Below are positions 37,369-47,030 of a stretch of DNA of 64,000 bases, one piece after another. Numbering within the stretch: position 1 is the first letter of the stretch; each line of letters starts with the position of its first letter. Made by a program: the position numbers and the translations under genes. The notes below the pieces were generated by a model, which was not told the DNA's origin, did no database searches, and saw only the letters and a list, made by a program, of their open reading frames with translations. This DNA is from Bog-473 sp963745175 (GTDB lineage: Bacteria; Actinomycetota; Acidimicrobiia; Acidimicrobiales; RAAP-2), in NCBI GenBank assembly GCA_963745175.1, contig CAVUWK010000010.1, forward strand, positions 1 to 64,000, given 5' to 3'.

Positions 37369-38397
37369 GTGTCCCAGCCCCCTGACTCCGCGCCCGCGGT
37401 GCTGGCGTTCGACGGGGGCAGCACCAAGACCGATGTCGTACTGGTCTCCCACGGCGGCGCAGTGCTCGGCCGGGCCAAGGTTGGTCCCAGCAACCATCAG
37501 CTCGTCGGCCTCGAGGGAACAATCGGGGCGTTGACCGAGGCCGTCGCCGCCCTCACCGCGGACGCCGGGATGTCGGGCGACTCGTTCCCGCTCTGCCCGA
37601 CCGGTGTGTACTGCCTGGCTGGCATCGATCTGCCCGTCGACGAGGAAAGGCTCGCGCCGGCGATCGACGCGCTGGGCTGGACCGAGCGGGTCATCCTGCG
37701 CAACGACACGTTCGCCGTCTCGCGGGCGGGCACGACTTCACGCTGGGGCATCGGCGTCGTCTGCGGAACCGGCATGAACTGCGCCGCGGTCGGGCCGGAC
37801 GGGCGGACCGTGCGTTTCCCGGCCCTGGCCGAGCTGTCGGGGGACTTCGCACCGGGCGGCTCCTGGTTGGGCTTGCGTGCCCTCGGGCTCGCGCTGCGGG
37901 CCGGGGACGGTCGCGGCGATGCCACCGTCCTCCGCGAGCGAGTGCCGGCGCATCTCGGAACGCCCGACGCCGAGACCGCGCTGACCGGCATCTACACGGG
38001 TGCGATCCCCTACGCCCGGCTCTTCGAGCTGGCCCGCGTCCTCCTCGACGCCGCCGCCGACGGCGACGCATCTGCGCGCCAGGCGGCGGACACGCTGGCC
38101 GATGAGATCACGGCCTTCGTCCGTGCCGCCGTCGTCCGGCTCGACCTGCAGGACGAGGCGGTCGAGGTCGTCCTGGGCGGCGGCATCTTCGACACCACCG
38201 ACGTGGCCTTCCACGCCCGAATCGCCGCCGGCATCCACGCCGTCGCGCCCCGTGCCACGCTCGTCCGTCTCGATGCCCCACCCGTGCTGGGCGCCGCGCT
38301 CATCGGCCTCGACACCGAGGACGCCCCGCCGGCCGCCGCCGGCGCGCTCCGCCAGGCCCTCCGTGTCACGGACGAGTCACCCGGCACCGATTCCTGA
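37369..38397 (+). CDS. BadF/BadG/BcrA/BcrD-type sugar kinase (N-acetylglucosamine kinase-like)
   Basis: 342 residues. ATP-binding VLAFDGGSTKTDVVLVSHGG, IRNDTFAVSRAGTTSRWGI-type block (ILRNDTFAVSRAGT), GVVCGTGMNCAAVGPDGR, and VEVVLGGGIFDTTD match the GlcNAc kinase branch. With the divergent GH4 enzyme it suggests handling of phosphorylated amino-sugar disaccharides such as chitobiose, though no transporter is adjacent. Confidence 0.87.
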   Translation: MSQPPDSAPAVLAFDGGSTKTDVVLVSHGGAVLGRAKVGPSNHQLVGLEGTIGALTEAVAALTADAGMSGDSFPLCPTGVYCLAGIDLPVDEERLAPAIDALGWTERVILRNDTFAVSRAGTTSRWGIGVVCGTGMNCAAVGPDGRTVRFPALAELSGDFAPGGSWLGLRALGLALRAGDGRGDATVLRERVPAHLGTPDAETALTGIYTGAIPYARLFELARVLLDAAADGDASARQAADTLADEITAFVRAAVVRLDLQDEAVEVVLGGGIFDTTDVAFHARIAAGIHAVAPRATLVRLDAPPVLGAALIGLDTEDAPPAAAGALRQALRVTDESPGTDS

Positions 38398-38440
38398 GCT
38401 CCAGACGGAGCCCAGCTCTGCCGGACCATCAGCCGCAGCC

Positions 38441-40544
38441 TCAGCCGCCTCCGCCCCCCGCCACACCTGCAGGCACCTGCGGCATGACGTCGGCCACCAG
38501 GCGCTCGTCGTCGGCCAGCAGTGAGTGGGCGAGGTCCTTCACCAGCTCGATGAGCTCCGGGTGCTCCTCGGGGTTCCAGCCGTCGAGCAGCTCGGTCAGC
38601 CCCGTGCGCCGCGCCTCGGTCAGCTTTTCGAGTGCGGTGGTGCCCGCCGGCGTGAGAGAAAGATCGCACCCAGCGCCCGCGCCCCGGCTCCGCTCCTCGA
38701 TCATGCCGGCCGCCACCAGTCCGTCCACGCCGGGCTGGATCAGCTCCGGATCCACCTTCAACCGTTGCGCCACGTCGTTGACGGTGCAGTCGGGCTGATC
38801 GGCCAGCCGGTAGAGCAACCAGACGGAACGGGGCGGCAGGTCGATGCCGGCGCGATGGGCCAGCGTCTGGTAGAGCTCGACCGCGGTTCTCCCGCACCGA
38901 GAGCCGGTGCAGTGCCAGCTCGATCTCCTGCAGCGACGACCGGTGCTCGGGCATTCCGTTCACCTCGCCGACGTCGACCGTCTCCACCGTCTTGCGCAAC
39001 GCCACCTCGGGCAGCAGGAAGCTCAGGAGGAACGCGACGAAGGCGATCGGCACCGCCACCAGGAAGACGGTCTGTATCGAGTGGGTCACCGCGGAGATGT
39101 ACTTCGTGTAGAAGAACAGCCCCGCGGCGGTCGACTTGAGCTTCGCCAGCACGGCCGGATTGATCGTTTGCGGGTTGAACGACCTGAGCACCGACGCCGG
39201 GACCTTGGCCAACGTCGGCGCGATCGTGTGGTTCAGGACGATGGCGTAGATCGCACCGAACACCGCCGTGCCGAACGAGCCGCCGATCATCCGGAAGAAC
39301 GTCGCGCTGCTGGTGGCCACACCGAGGTCCTGGTAGGACACCGCGTTCTGCACCGCGACCACGAGGACCTGCATGACCAGGCCCATCCCGACGCCGAAGA
39401 CGAACATGTAGCCGGCCAGGACCCACGCGTTCGTCGAGGCATCGATCATCGACAGGAGATAGGCGCCGACGGTCATCAACGCCGTGCCGACGATCGGGAA
39501 GATCCGGTAGCGGCCCCAGCGGGTCACCAGCCTCCCCGAGATGACCGACGCACCGAGCATGCCGAGCATCAGCGGCAAGATCCGCAGCCCCGAGGCCGTG
39601 GGGCTCACGCCCTTGACGATCTGCATGTACAGCGGGAGGAAGGTGAGCGCCCCGAACATGGCGAACCCCATGACGAAGCCGATGGAGCTGGCTGCGTTGA
39701 AGACCCTCACCCGGAAGAGCTTCAGCGGGATCACCGGCTCCGCCGCTCCGTGCTCGGCGAAGAGGAACGCCACCGCCAGCACCACGCCGAGGACGGCCGT
39801 CGCGATGCTCGGGACGGAGACCCAGGCCCACGAGATCCCACCGAGGCTCGCGAAGATGATGAGCGACGTCGCCGAACCGGCCAGCAACAGCGACCCGAGG
39901 TAGTCGATGCGATGCGGGACCCGGCGAAGGTGGCCGGGGAGCACGGCGCCGGTCACGAACAGCGCGAGGATCCCGAGCGGCAAGTTGATGTAGAAGACCC
40001 AACGCCAAGTCAGGTAGGTCACGCACAGGCCGCCGATGAGCGGCCCGATCACGGTGGCCACGGCGAACATCGCGCCGAAGAGACCCATGTAGCGGCCCCG
40101 GTCGCGCGGCGACACCACGTCGCCGATGATCGTCTGCGCGCCGACCATGAGTCCGCCGCCGCCCAGTCCCTGCACGGCCCGGAAGGCGATCAGCTCGGTC
40201 ATGGTGTGGCTGAAGCCGGCCAGGGCCGAGCCGATCACGAAGATGACGATGGCGGCCTGGAAGAAGGTCTTGCGCCCGTACTGGTCGCCCAACTTGCCCC
40301 ACAGGGGCGTCGACACCGTCGAGGCCAGCAGGTAGGCGGTGACCACCCAGGCCAGGTGCGAACCGCCGTGCAGGTCGCCCACGATGGTGGGCAGCGCCGT
40401 CGAGACGATGGTCTGGTCCAGCGCCGCCAGCAGCATGCCCAACAGCAATGCGCCGAGGATCAGCCAGAGCCGTCGCTTGGTGATCGTCTCGGACATGGGA
40501 GGTGCTGCGACGGTGCTCACACCCACCTCCCCCAGGTCTGCCAC
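38441..40544 (-). CDS. DHA2-type MFS drug exporter fused to a C-terminal MarR-like winged helix (frameshifted)
   Basis: The first 540 residues form a 14-helix exporter: GKLGDQYGRKTFF (motif A), GPLIGGLCVTYLTWRWVFYI and INLPLGILAL (motif C and after), and LDQTIVSTALPTIVGDL. After a one-base break near 38887 the sequence goes on as a winged helix (VELYQTLAHRAGIDLPPRSV, LLYRLADQPDCTVNDVAQRL, ERSRGAGAGCDLSLTPAG). The stretch joins smoothly, so this is one protein with transporter and sensor/regulator-like domains. GTG 40544 follows TACTCT by 9 nt; a later GTG with GGGGAGG is possible. Confidence 0.85.
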
Positions 40545-40731
40545 GATGCGCTCAGAGTAGGAACGTCCTGTTCAAAATGCAACCATGGGCAGCCGACCGC
40601 CCCCCTCCGCCGGACCCTTCCCGGCGGACGCCGCCACCCGCGCTACGGTCCCCGCGGCGAATGCCGGACCGGCGGTCGTGCCGGATCAAGACCGCCGTAA
40701 CGGACCGAGACCAAGGAAGGCCAGAGCACCA

Positions 40732-41697
40732 ATGCGAACCCGTCTCACCGAGTTGCTCGGCATCGAGCACCCCGTCATGTTGGCCGGAATGGGGGGCGTC
40801 TCGTACTCCGAGTTGGCCGCCGCCGTCTCGGACGCCGGGGGCTTCGGCTGCCTGGGCGCGTCCACCATGGGCGACGAGAAGATGGCGGCCGAGATCGCGG
40901 CCGTGCGCCAGGTGACGGACAAGCCCTTCGGCGTCGACCTGCTCACCGCCATGCCGGGCGGCATGGCCGATCAGGTGAAGATGATCATCGAGGGCGGGGC
41001 CACTGCATTCGTGGCAGGCCTCGGGGTTCCGACCGAAGTCGTGGACCTGTGCCACAGCAACGACGTGATCGTCGTCAGCATGTGCGGGAAGGTCGAGCAC
41101 GCGCGGCGCGCCGTCGACGCCGGGTGCGACCTGGTGGTCGCGCAGGGCACCGAGGCGGGCGGACATACGGGAAAGGTCGCCTCCTTCCCGCTGGTCCCCC
41201 AGATCGTCGATGCAGTCGGCGACCGTGTGCCGGTGGTGGCCGCCGGAGGCATCTTCGACGGTCGCGGCCTGGCCGCCGCGCTGGCTCTCGGCGCCGACGG
41301 GATCTGGGTGGGCACCCGCTTCATCGCCACGCCGGAGGCCCGAGGCGTCCTCGGGTACAAGGACAAGCTTCTGACCAGCCGGGAGGACCAGACCACCGTC
41401 AGCCGCGCCTACTCGGGCAAGACGATGCGGGTGGTGCAGAACGAGTACACGGACTACTACGACAGCCACCCCGACGAGCTGAAGAAGTTCCCCGAGCAGC
41501 TCGGCATCGCCTACGGGAACGGCGCCATGCACCTCGGGGGCGACTCCTTCAGCGAGGGCGTGGACGTCGACAAGGAGTGTTACCCGGCGGGCCAGGGCGT
41601 GGGCGCCATCACGGAGCTCGTCCCGGCGGGTGAACTGGTCCGGCGTTTCGTGGCCGACGCCGAGGTGGTCCTCGACCGCCTGGCGCGGTTGCGCTGA
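40732..41697 (+). CDS. Nitronate monooxygenase family FMN enzyme
   Basis: 321 residues of the NMO/2-nitropropane dioxygenase TIM barrel. It starts RTRLTELLGIEHPVMLAGMG; VVAQGTEAGGHTGKVASFPL contains the catalytic-type His, and VVAAGGIFDGRGLAAALALG with DGIWVGTRFIATPEA binds FMN phosphate. It may oxidise nitronates or act as an enoyl reductase-type enzyme; the family is broad. ATG 40732 follows AAGGAAGG. Confidence 0.88.
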   Translation: MRTRLTELLGIEHPVMLAGMGGVSYSELAAAVSDAGGFGCLGASTMGDEKMAAEIAAVRQVTDKPFGVDLLTAMPGGMADQVKMIIEGGATAFVAGLGVPTEVVDLCHSNDVIVVSMCGKVEHARRAVDAGCDLVVAQGTEAGGHTGKVASFPLVPQIVDAVGDRVPVVAAGGIFDGRGLAAALALGADGIWVGTRFIATPEARGVLGYKDKLLTSREDQTTVSRAYSGKTMRVVQNEYTDYYDSHPDELKKFPEQLGIAYGNGAMHLGGDSFSEGVDVDKECYPAGQGVGAITELVPAGELVRRFVADAEVVLDRLARLR

Positions 41698-41770
41698 CCA
41701 GCACCGGTGGACCGCCGCGCATGCACGGGCGCATTCGCGGGCACACCGAACCTGTGACGCAAGGCCGCTC

Positions 41771-42593
41771 ATGACCACCGGCACGTCGGCTCAACCCCGG
41801 GTCGCACTGGTCACGGGGGCGAACCACGGGATCGGCGCGGCAACCGCCAAGGCCCTGGCCGCCCACGGCACCGCCGTTCTATGTGCCTACTTCCGGAGCG
41901 ACCGGCTCGGCGGGTTCGACGACGCGTCACTGCCGACGGCGTACCGGGCGACCCGGACGGCGCGAGCGGACTTCGTCGCCGAGTCCATCAGGGCGGCCGG
42001 GGGCAGCGCGGTGGCGATGGAGGTGGACCTGTCCGACGCGTCGAGCGTGCCCGTTCTGTTCGACGCCGCCGAATCCGCGTTGGGGCCGGTGCAGATCCTG
42101 GTGAACAACGCATCGGGATGGGTCGCGGACACCTTCCTCCCTACCGCGGCGAACCGCTTCGGGCGACCGCAACCACTCGTCAGTCAGACAAGCATTGACC
42201 AGATCTTCGGGGTCGACGCCCGGGCGGCGGCGCTCCTGATCGCCGAGTTCGCCGCGCCGCCATGTCGACCGGGGCGGCGATTGGGGCCGCATCATCGGCT
42301 TGACCTCCGGCGGTGCCGACGGCTTCCCCGAGGAGGTCTCCTACGGCGCCGCCAAGGCTGCGCAGGTCAACTTCACGCTCAGCGCGGCCACTGAGCTGGC
42401 GCGCTTCGGCGTGACCGCCAACGTCGTGCACCCGCCCATCACCGACACCGGGTGGATCAACGAGAGAACGGCCGCGTGGGCGCAATCGGCCGGCCACCGC
42501 GTCGCCACGCCCCGTCAGGTGGCCGACGTGATCGCCTATCTCGCTTCGGACTCCGCCGCGCTCGTCACCGGCAACGTCATCCGTCTACGTTGA
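41771..42593 (+). CDS. SDR family oxidoreductase (frameshifted)
   Basis: About 274 residues. Rossmann motif ALVTGANHGIGAATAKALA, then VDLSDASSV, LVNNASGWVADTF, active-site Ser in IIGLTSGGADGF and Y-x3-K in VSYGAAKAAQVNF. It ends in the usual SDR segment VADVIAYLASDSAALVTGNV. One frame break near 42262 separates the two halves. No substrate can be inferred. Confidence 0.85.
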
Positions 42594-42620
42594 CGCGATG
42601 CGGCGAGCGGGTCCTCCCGC

Positions 42621-43278
42621 TCAACCGCTGCCGGCAAGACCGACCGGGCACGAGACGCCCGTGCCCCCCAGGCCGCAGTAGCCGCTCGGGTTGGCCTCGA
42701 GATATTGCTGGTGGTACGGCTCGGCGTAGAAGAACTCCCCCGCCGGCGCGATCTCTGTCGAGATGCTGCCGTGGCCGGCCGCTCTGAGCGCCTGACCGAA
42801 CCGGTCGGCGACGCGCCGGGCCGTGTCGGCCTGTTCCGGCGACGTCGTGGCGATGGCCGAGCGGTACTGGGTGCCGACGTCGTACCCCTGCCGCATTCCC
42901 TGCGTCGGGTCGTGACCCTCGAAGAAGACAACTACGAGCTGTTCGTAGGAGATCACCGCCGGATCGAAGACGACGAGAACGGCCTCGGCGTGTCCGGTGC
43001 GACCGCGACAGACCTCGCGATACGTCGGATTCGGCGTGATCCCGGCGGCGTAGCCCACCGCGGTGGTGAAGACCCCGGGCAGCCTCCAGAACACCCGCTC
43101 GGCACCCCAGAAACACCCCATTCCGAAGATGGCCTGCTCGAGCCCGGCTGGGAACGGCGGGGTCGATCTTCGTCCCGAGCACCCGGTGCGGGGCCGTGAC
43201 GACCACCGCCTCCTCCCTCCCGCGCAGCGCCCGGTCGGCCGAGACCATCTGCGGCCTGCGCCAACCCATCAGCCTCAC
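42621..43278 (-). CDS. msrA: Peptide methionine sulfoxide reductase A (frameshifted)
   Basis: About 218 residues. After a break near 43145 the MsrA core is intact: the catalytic GMGCFWGAERVFWRLPGV, VGYAAGITPNPTYREVCRG, TGHAEAVLVVFDP, FFEGHDPTQGMRQGYDVGTQ and AEPYHQQYLEANPSGYCG. The N-terminal HRVLGTKIDPAVPS is typical of actinobacterial MsrA. It repairs oxidised methionines. Start 43278 is tentative; a later ATG exists. Confidence 0.88.
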
Positions 43279-43394
43279 GACGCCTCCTCAGGCGGGACCG
43301 AACCGCAGCAGCTCGATCCCGATTCCAGTATGGCGACGGGACGGATCCCTTCAAGCCCAAGCTCTTCGTGCTGGTCAGCGATCTCTTGAATAAA

Positions 43395-43420
43395 TCGCGT
43401 GACATTATGTTGTTACGCGA
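43395..43420. promoter_or_regulatory. 26-bp imperfect palindrome (PadR operator candidate) with promoter
   Basis: Arms TCGCGTGACA and TGTTACGCGA match at 9 of 10 positions around a TTATGT centre, in an AT-rich island. GTGACA (43399-43404) and TATCAT (43423-43428), 18 bp apart, form a promoter within and next to it. A second half-site CATTATGTT repeats at 43426. It lies 75 bp before the PadR start. Confidence 0.65.
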
Positions 43421-43494
43421 TATATCATTATGTTACGAGAGCGGCCGTGAGAGCGGTCCAGCCCGAGAAGGGCCCACACACCAAGGAGTCATCA

Positions 43495-44091
43495 ATGACA
43501 CACGAACACGATCACGACCACGAGCACGAGCACGAGCACGAGCACGACCATGAGCACGGTCACGACCATGGCCACGAGCACGATCGCCAGTTCGCCGGGC
43601 GCAGCAGGCGGGGCCCTCGCGGCCGCTGGGGCGGCGGGCGGGGCGGCTGGGCGGGCGGCAGACGCATGCCGCGTGGAGCCATCCGTACAGCCATTCTCGT
43701 CGCCTTGAGGGACGAGCCGGGTCACGGGTACGAGGTCATGCGCCGGCTCGAGGAGATGAGCGGGGGCCTGTGGCGCCCGAGTCCCGGGTCGGTCTACCCG
43801 CACCTGCAGATGCTCGAGGACGAGGGAATGGTGCAGTCCTCGGACGTCGAGGGCAGCCGTATCTTCACGCTCACCGAGACGGGCCGGGCGGAGGCCGAAA
43901 AGGCGACGCTCCCCTGGCAGGAATCCGGTGAATCCGACGACGACGTGCGCACGCTCCGCACCAGCGTGGGGCAGCTCATGAGCGCCGCGAAGCAACTGGC
44001 CGGCGCCGGAGAGAAGGCCCAGATCGAGCGGGGCATCGGCGTGATCCAGAAGGCCCGCAAGGAGCTCTACCAGATCCTGGCCGAGGACTGA
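43495..44091 (+). CDS. PadR family regulator with His-rich metal-binding-like N-terminus
   Basis: 198 residues. Residues 3-29 hold 14 histidines alternating with Asp/Glu (for example HEHDHDHEHEHEHEH), followed by a Gly/Arg/Trp-rich linker and a PadR winged helix: RTAILVALRDEPGHGYEVMR, GLWRPSPGSVYPHLQMLEDE, SRIFTLTETGRAEAEK. The His arm should bind Ni, Zn, Co or Cu (inference). ATG 43495 has AAGGAG 6 nt upstream. It sits 57 bp before an ABC exporter that it probably controls. Confidence 0.9.
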   Translation: MTHEHDHDHEHEHEHEHDHEHGHDHGHEHDRQFAGRSRRGPRGRWGGGRGGWAGGRRMPRGAIRTAILVALRDEPGHGYEVMRRLEEMSGGLWRPSPGSVYPHLQMLEDEGMVQSSDVEGSRIFTLTETGRAEAEKATLPWQESGESDDDVRTLRTSVGQLMSAAKQLAGAGEKAQIERGIGVIQKARKELYQILAED

Positions 44092-44148
44092 TCCGCAGAG
44101 AGGGCGGAGACCGCTGAGAGAACCGCCCGATACTGTGCAGACCAAGCC

Positions 44149-45147
44149 ATGACCACGACAGCCACCGCCACGCCGCTCGATGGCGGCGCCCCCGGAGTGG
44201 GGGCGCCGATCATCGAGACCGTGGGTCTCACCAAGATGTACGCGGGAACGGACTTCCGTGCCGTCGACGGGCTCAACCTGCAGGTCGGGACGGGCGAGGT
44301 CTTCGGTCTGCTCGGTCCGAACGGCGCCGGGAAGACCACGACCATCGGCGTCCTGACCACTCGGGTGATCCCGACGGGCGGTGAGGCGTTCATCGGCGGC
44401 ATCGACGTCGTGCGGCACCCGACCCTCATCAAACAGCTGATCGGCGTCGTGTCCCAGCAGAACACGTTGGACCGCCAACTCAATCCCTTCGAGAACCTCT
44501 ACTGGCACGGACGCCTCTTCGGGATGGGAGCAAAGGAGTCTCGCCAGACCGCGGACGACCTTCTCGACCGCTTCCAACTCACCCGCTTCGCCAAGGCGTC
44601 GGTCTACGCCCTCTCCGGCGGCATGGCCCAGCGCCTGATGGTGGCCCGGGCCATCTTCCACCGGCCGGCTGTCCTCTTTCTCGACGAGCCCACCGCCGGG
44701 CTCGACCCGCAGGGTCGACTCGCTCTCTGGGAGTTGCTCGAAGGCCTCAACGCCGAGGGTCAGACCATCATGCTCACCACGCACTACATGGAAGAGGCGG
44801 ACAAGCTCTGCGCTCGCGTGGCGATCATGGACCACGGCAGGATCCTGGCCCTCGACACACCGGCCGAACTGAAGCGCAGCGTGGGCGCGGACACCATCGT
44901 GACCGTAAAGGCCGCAGGCGACGCCGGCCAGTTGGCCGAGGTCTTCAAGGCCCGCCTCGAAGGCCTGACGCGCACGCGTGCGCTGCCCGACGGTGTCGAG
45001 CTCCAGGTTCGCGGCGGCGATCGGCTGGTCCCACGGGTGGTCGAAGCTGCCGAAGCCGGCGGGTTCTCGCTGGCCGACCTGTCGGTGGCGGAGCCCACGC
45101 TCGAGACCGTCTTCATCGGGCTGACCGGAAAGGAGCTGCGCGACTGA
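44149..45147 (+). CDS. ABC-2 type exporter ATP-binding protein
   Basis: 332 residues. Walker A LLGPNGAGKTTTIGVL, Q-loop VVSQQNTLD, signature YALSGGMAQRLMVARA, Walker B AVLFLDEPTAGLDPQ and H-loop MLTTHYMEEADKL. The C-terminal domain is of the drug/daunorubicin-resistance (DrrA/NatA) type. Its stop overlaps the permease start (shared base at 45147), so the two form an exporter. Confidence 0.92.
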   Translation: MTTTATATPLDGGAPGVGAPIIETVGLTKMYAGTDFRAVDGLNLQVGTGEVFGLLGPNGAGKTTTIGVLTTRVIPTGGEAFIGGIDVVRHPTLIKQLIGVVSQQNTLDRQLNPFENLYWHGRLFGMGAKESRQTADDLLDRFQLTRFAKASVYALSGGMAQRLMVARAIFHRPAVLFLDEPTAGLDPQGRLALWELLEGLNAEGQTIMLTTHYMEEADKLCARVAIMDHGRILALDTPAELKRSVGADTIVTVKAAGDAGQLAEVFKARLEGLTRTRALPDGVELQVRGGDRLVPRVVEAAEAGGFSLADLSVAEPTLETVFIGLTGKELRD

Positions 45148-46058
45148 TGGCTGCGACGACGTCTGAGATCCTCCCGGCCGCCACGTTCGGCACACCCGGC
45201 ACGCGCCAGGGTCGAGTTGAAGCCGACCCGCTCGGCGACGGCGGCCAGCCGGACTTCGCTGCGCGCGCTGATCCAGCGCGATCTGGTCGTGCTCTGGAAG
45301 CACAAGATCGAGTTCACGGTCCGCACGCTGGTGCAGCCGTTCCTGCTGTGCTTCGTCTTCCTCTACGTCTTCCCCAAGATCGGCCAGGGCATCGGCGGCG
45401 GCAGCGGGCCCCGGCCGCCGAGTCGGCCTTCGCGACGGTCCTGGTGCCCGGGGTCGTCGGTCTCTCCATCATGTTCCAGGGCATCCAGGCCGTGGCCATG
45501 CCGCTGGCACAGGAGTTCGGTTTCACCCGCGAGATCGAGGACAGGGTGCAGGCGCCGTGCCCGATCTGGCTGGTGGCCATCTCAAAGGTCATCTCGGGGG
45601 GCGCCCAGGGTCTGCTCTCGGCGGCCATCGTCCTGCCCATCGCCTCGGTCGTGCACGCCGCGGGCGTCGAGGCGCACATCGATCTCCACTGGCTGCTCAT
45701 CGTGACCCTGGTGCCGTTGTCATGCGTCTGCATGGCGTCTCTCGGACTCCTTCTCGGGACCTCGTTCGAGCCGCGCAACCTCGGCCTCATGTTCGGGTTC
45801 ATCGTGCTCCCGATCACGTTCCTCGGTGGCACCTACTACCAGTGGACACGGTTGGCGCCGGTGGAGGCCGGGCCGATCCACTGGCTGCAGATCATCGTCC
45901 TCGTCAACCCGCTGATCTACATCAACGACGGGATGCGCGCCGCCTTCACGAACGCCGCACACATGCACCTCTACATCATCTATCCCGCCATCGTCGCCTT
46001 CAGCGTCATCTTCTTGACGCTCGGCCTCCGGAACTTCCGCCGCAAGGTGCTGGCCTGA
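45147..46058 (+). CDS. ABC-2 type exporter permease (frameshifted)
   Basis: The N-terminal part, RALIQRDLVVLWKHKIEFTV and RTLVQPFLLCFVFLYVFPKI, is in one frame; from near 45410 the sequence continues in another as TVLVPGVVGLSIMFQGIQAV, FTREIEDRVQAPCPIWLVAI, MFGFIVLPITFLGGTYYQW and a final LTLGLRNFRRKVLA. Six helices of the DrrB/NodJ type are visible. Breaks near 45215 and 45410. Confidence 0.85.
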   Translation: MAATTSEILPAATFGTPGTRQGRVEADPLGDGGQPDFAARADPARSGRALEAQDRVHGPHAGAAVPAVLRLPLRLPQDRPGHRRRQRAPAAESAFATVLVPGVVGLSIMFQGIQAVAMPLAQEFGFTREIEDRVQAPCPIWLVAISKVISGGAQGLLSAAIVLPIASVVHAAGVEAHIDLHWLLIVTLVPLSCVCMASLGLLLGTSFEPRNLGLMFGFIVLPITFLGGTYYQWTRLAPVEAGPIHWLQIIVLVNPLIYINDGMRAAFTNAAHMHLYIIYPAIVAFSVIFLTLGLRNFRRKVLA

Positions 46059-46123
46059 ATCTCGACCTGGTTCGAGGTCGGAGCAAGACTCAGAGCACCC
46101 GGAGCGCACCCGGCAGGGCCCGT

Positions 46124-46770
46124 TCACTCCGCGTGAAGCCTCGCAGCGACGGCGAGTCCACCCACCCGGGCCTGGGCCAACTCGAGGCAGACGTCCAAGG
46201 CGATCTCGACCGAGGCTCGGGGAGGATCTGGCGCGACCAGACCGGGCACGCTGCAGACCAGGTCGTCGCCGTGCACCACGACTTCGAGCACCCGAGTCCG
46301 CAGATACTCACCGAGCGGGACCTGCCCACCGGTGACCCGGATGACGGCAACGGCACGCGAGTCGGGTGCTTCATCCAAGAGGCCGACGAGCTGGTCGCGC
46401 GCTGCATCAGCGCCGCCCTGACCGTATTGATCCCGGTCCGGGCAAATCCTTCGGCGGCCGCACGCAGAGAGGCGGAGAATGCGTCCTCCCGGACTTCCTC
46501 GTCGGCCTCCCGGTCGACTCGGTTGGCGCCGAAGAACTCCCCCACGTCGACCGGACGGAGACCGACGGGCTCTGCGTCGGTCAGCAGCTGCTCGAGCCAC
46601 ACGACACCGTGCACGGCATGGGCGGCCAGACCGCCGACCGAGTACCGCGCGATGACGCTCGGTTCGTCCCAGAAGCCGGCGACCTCGGTCCGGCCGAGAA
46701 TGCCCGCGCAGCCAGTCGACGGCGGCAAGGTACGCATCGCCTCGTTGCGCGAGAGCCCGCGTCCCACCAC
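46124..46770 (-). CDS. DinB-like / maleylpyruvate isomerase-family protein (frameshifted)
   Basis: About 215 residues. VIARYSVGGLAAHAVHGVVW contains the first metal His, and VPLGEYLRTRVLEVVVHGDD the last, the layout of the mycothiol-dependent maleylpyruvate isomerase N-terminal fold. One break near 46445. GTG 46770 follows TACTCT by 6 nt, consistent with a leaderless mRNA. The enzymes of this fold often use mycothiol. Confidence 0.78.
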
Positions 46771-46776
46771 GCCTCG

Positions 46777-46782
46777 AGAGTA
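46777..46782 (-). promoter_or_regulatory. -10 element (TACTCT) of the DinB-like gene
   Basis: Minus-strand TACTCT lies 6 nt before GTG 46770; no ribosome site fits between, so a leaderless transcript is likely. Confidence 0.45.
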
Positions 46783-47030
46783 GGCGATTCGTTGCGAGCG
46801 GGCCTCGGCCGCTCTCCACGGGCTCGCCCAGGGCCGGCCCGGGCCCGGAACGGCATTTTGGCCAGGCGCCGATGCGGTGGGGGCGAAACCCTCGACCGCC
46901 TCACGACCTGGCGTTTGGGTGAATAATGCGTCAATCGCGCCTGATCGCAGGCACATCTGGGTAGGGTGAATCGGAACCGAGCACGAGCGTGTGCAACCGC
47001 TCCGGGTGGGGTGGCGAAGGGACGGATCCC

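Noticed and set aside
38907..40700. 597-codon open frame on the plus strand opposite the MFS gene
   Set aside because: Glu/His/Asp-rich nonsense translation; the minus strand encodes clear MFS helices and motifs.
43492..45303. 603-codon open frame on the minus strand opposite PadR and the ABC ATPase
   Set aside because: No recognisable motif; the plus strand has complete PadR and ABC signatures with ribosome sites.
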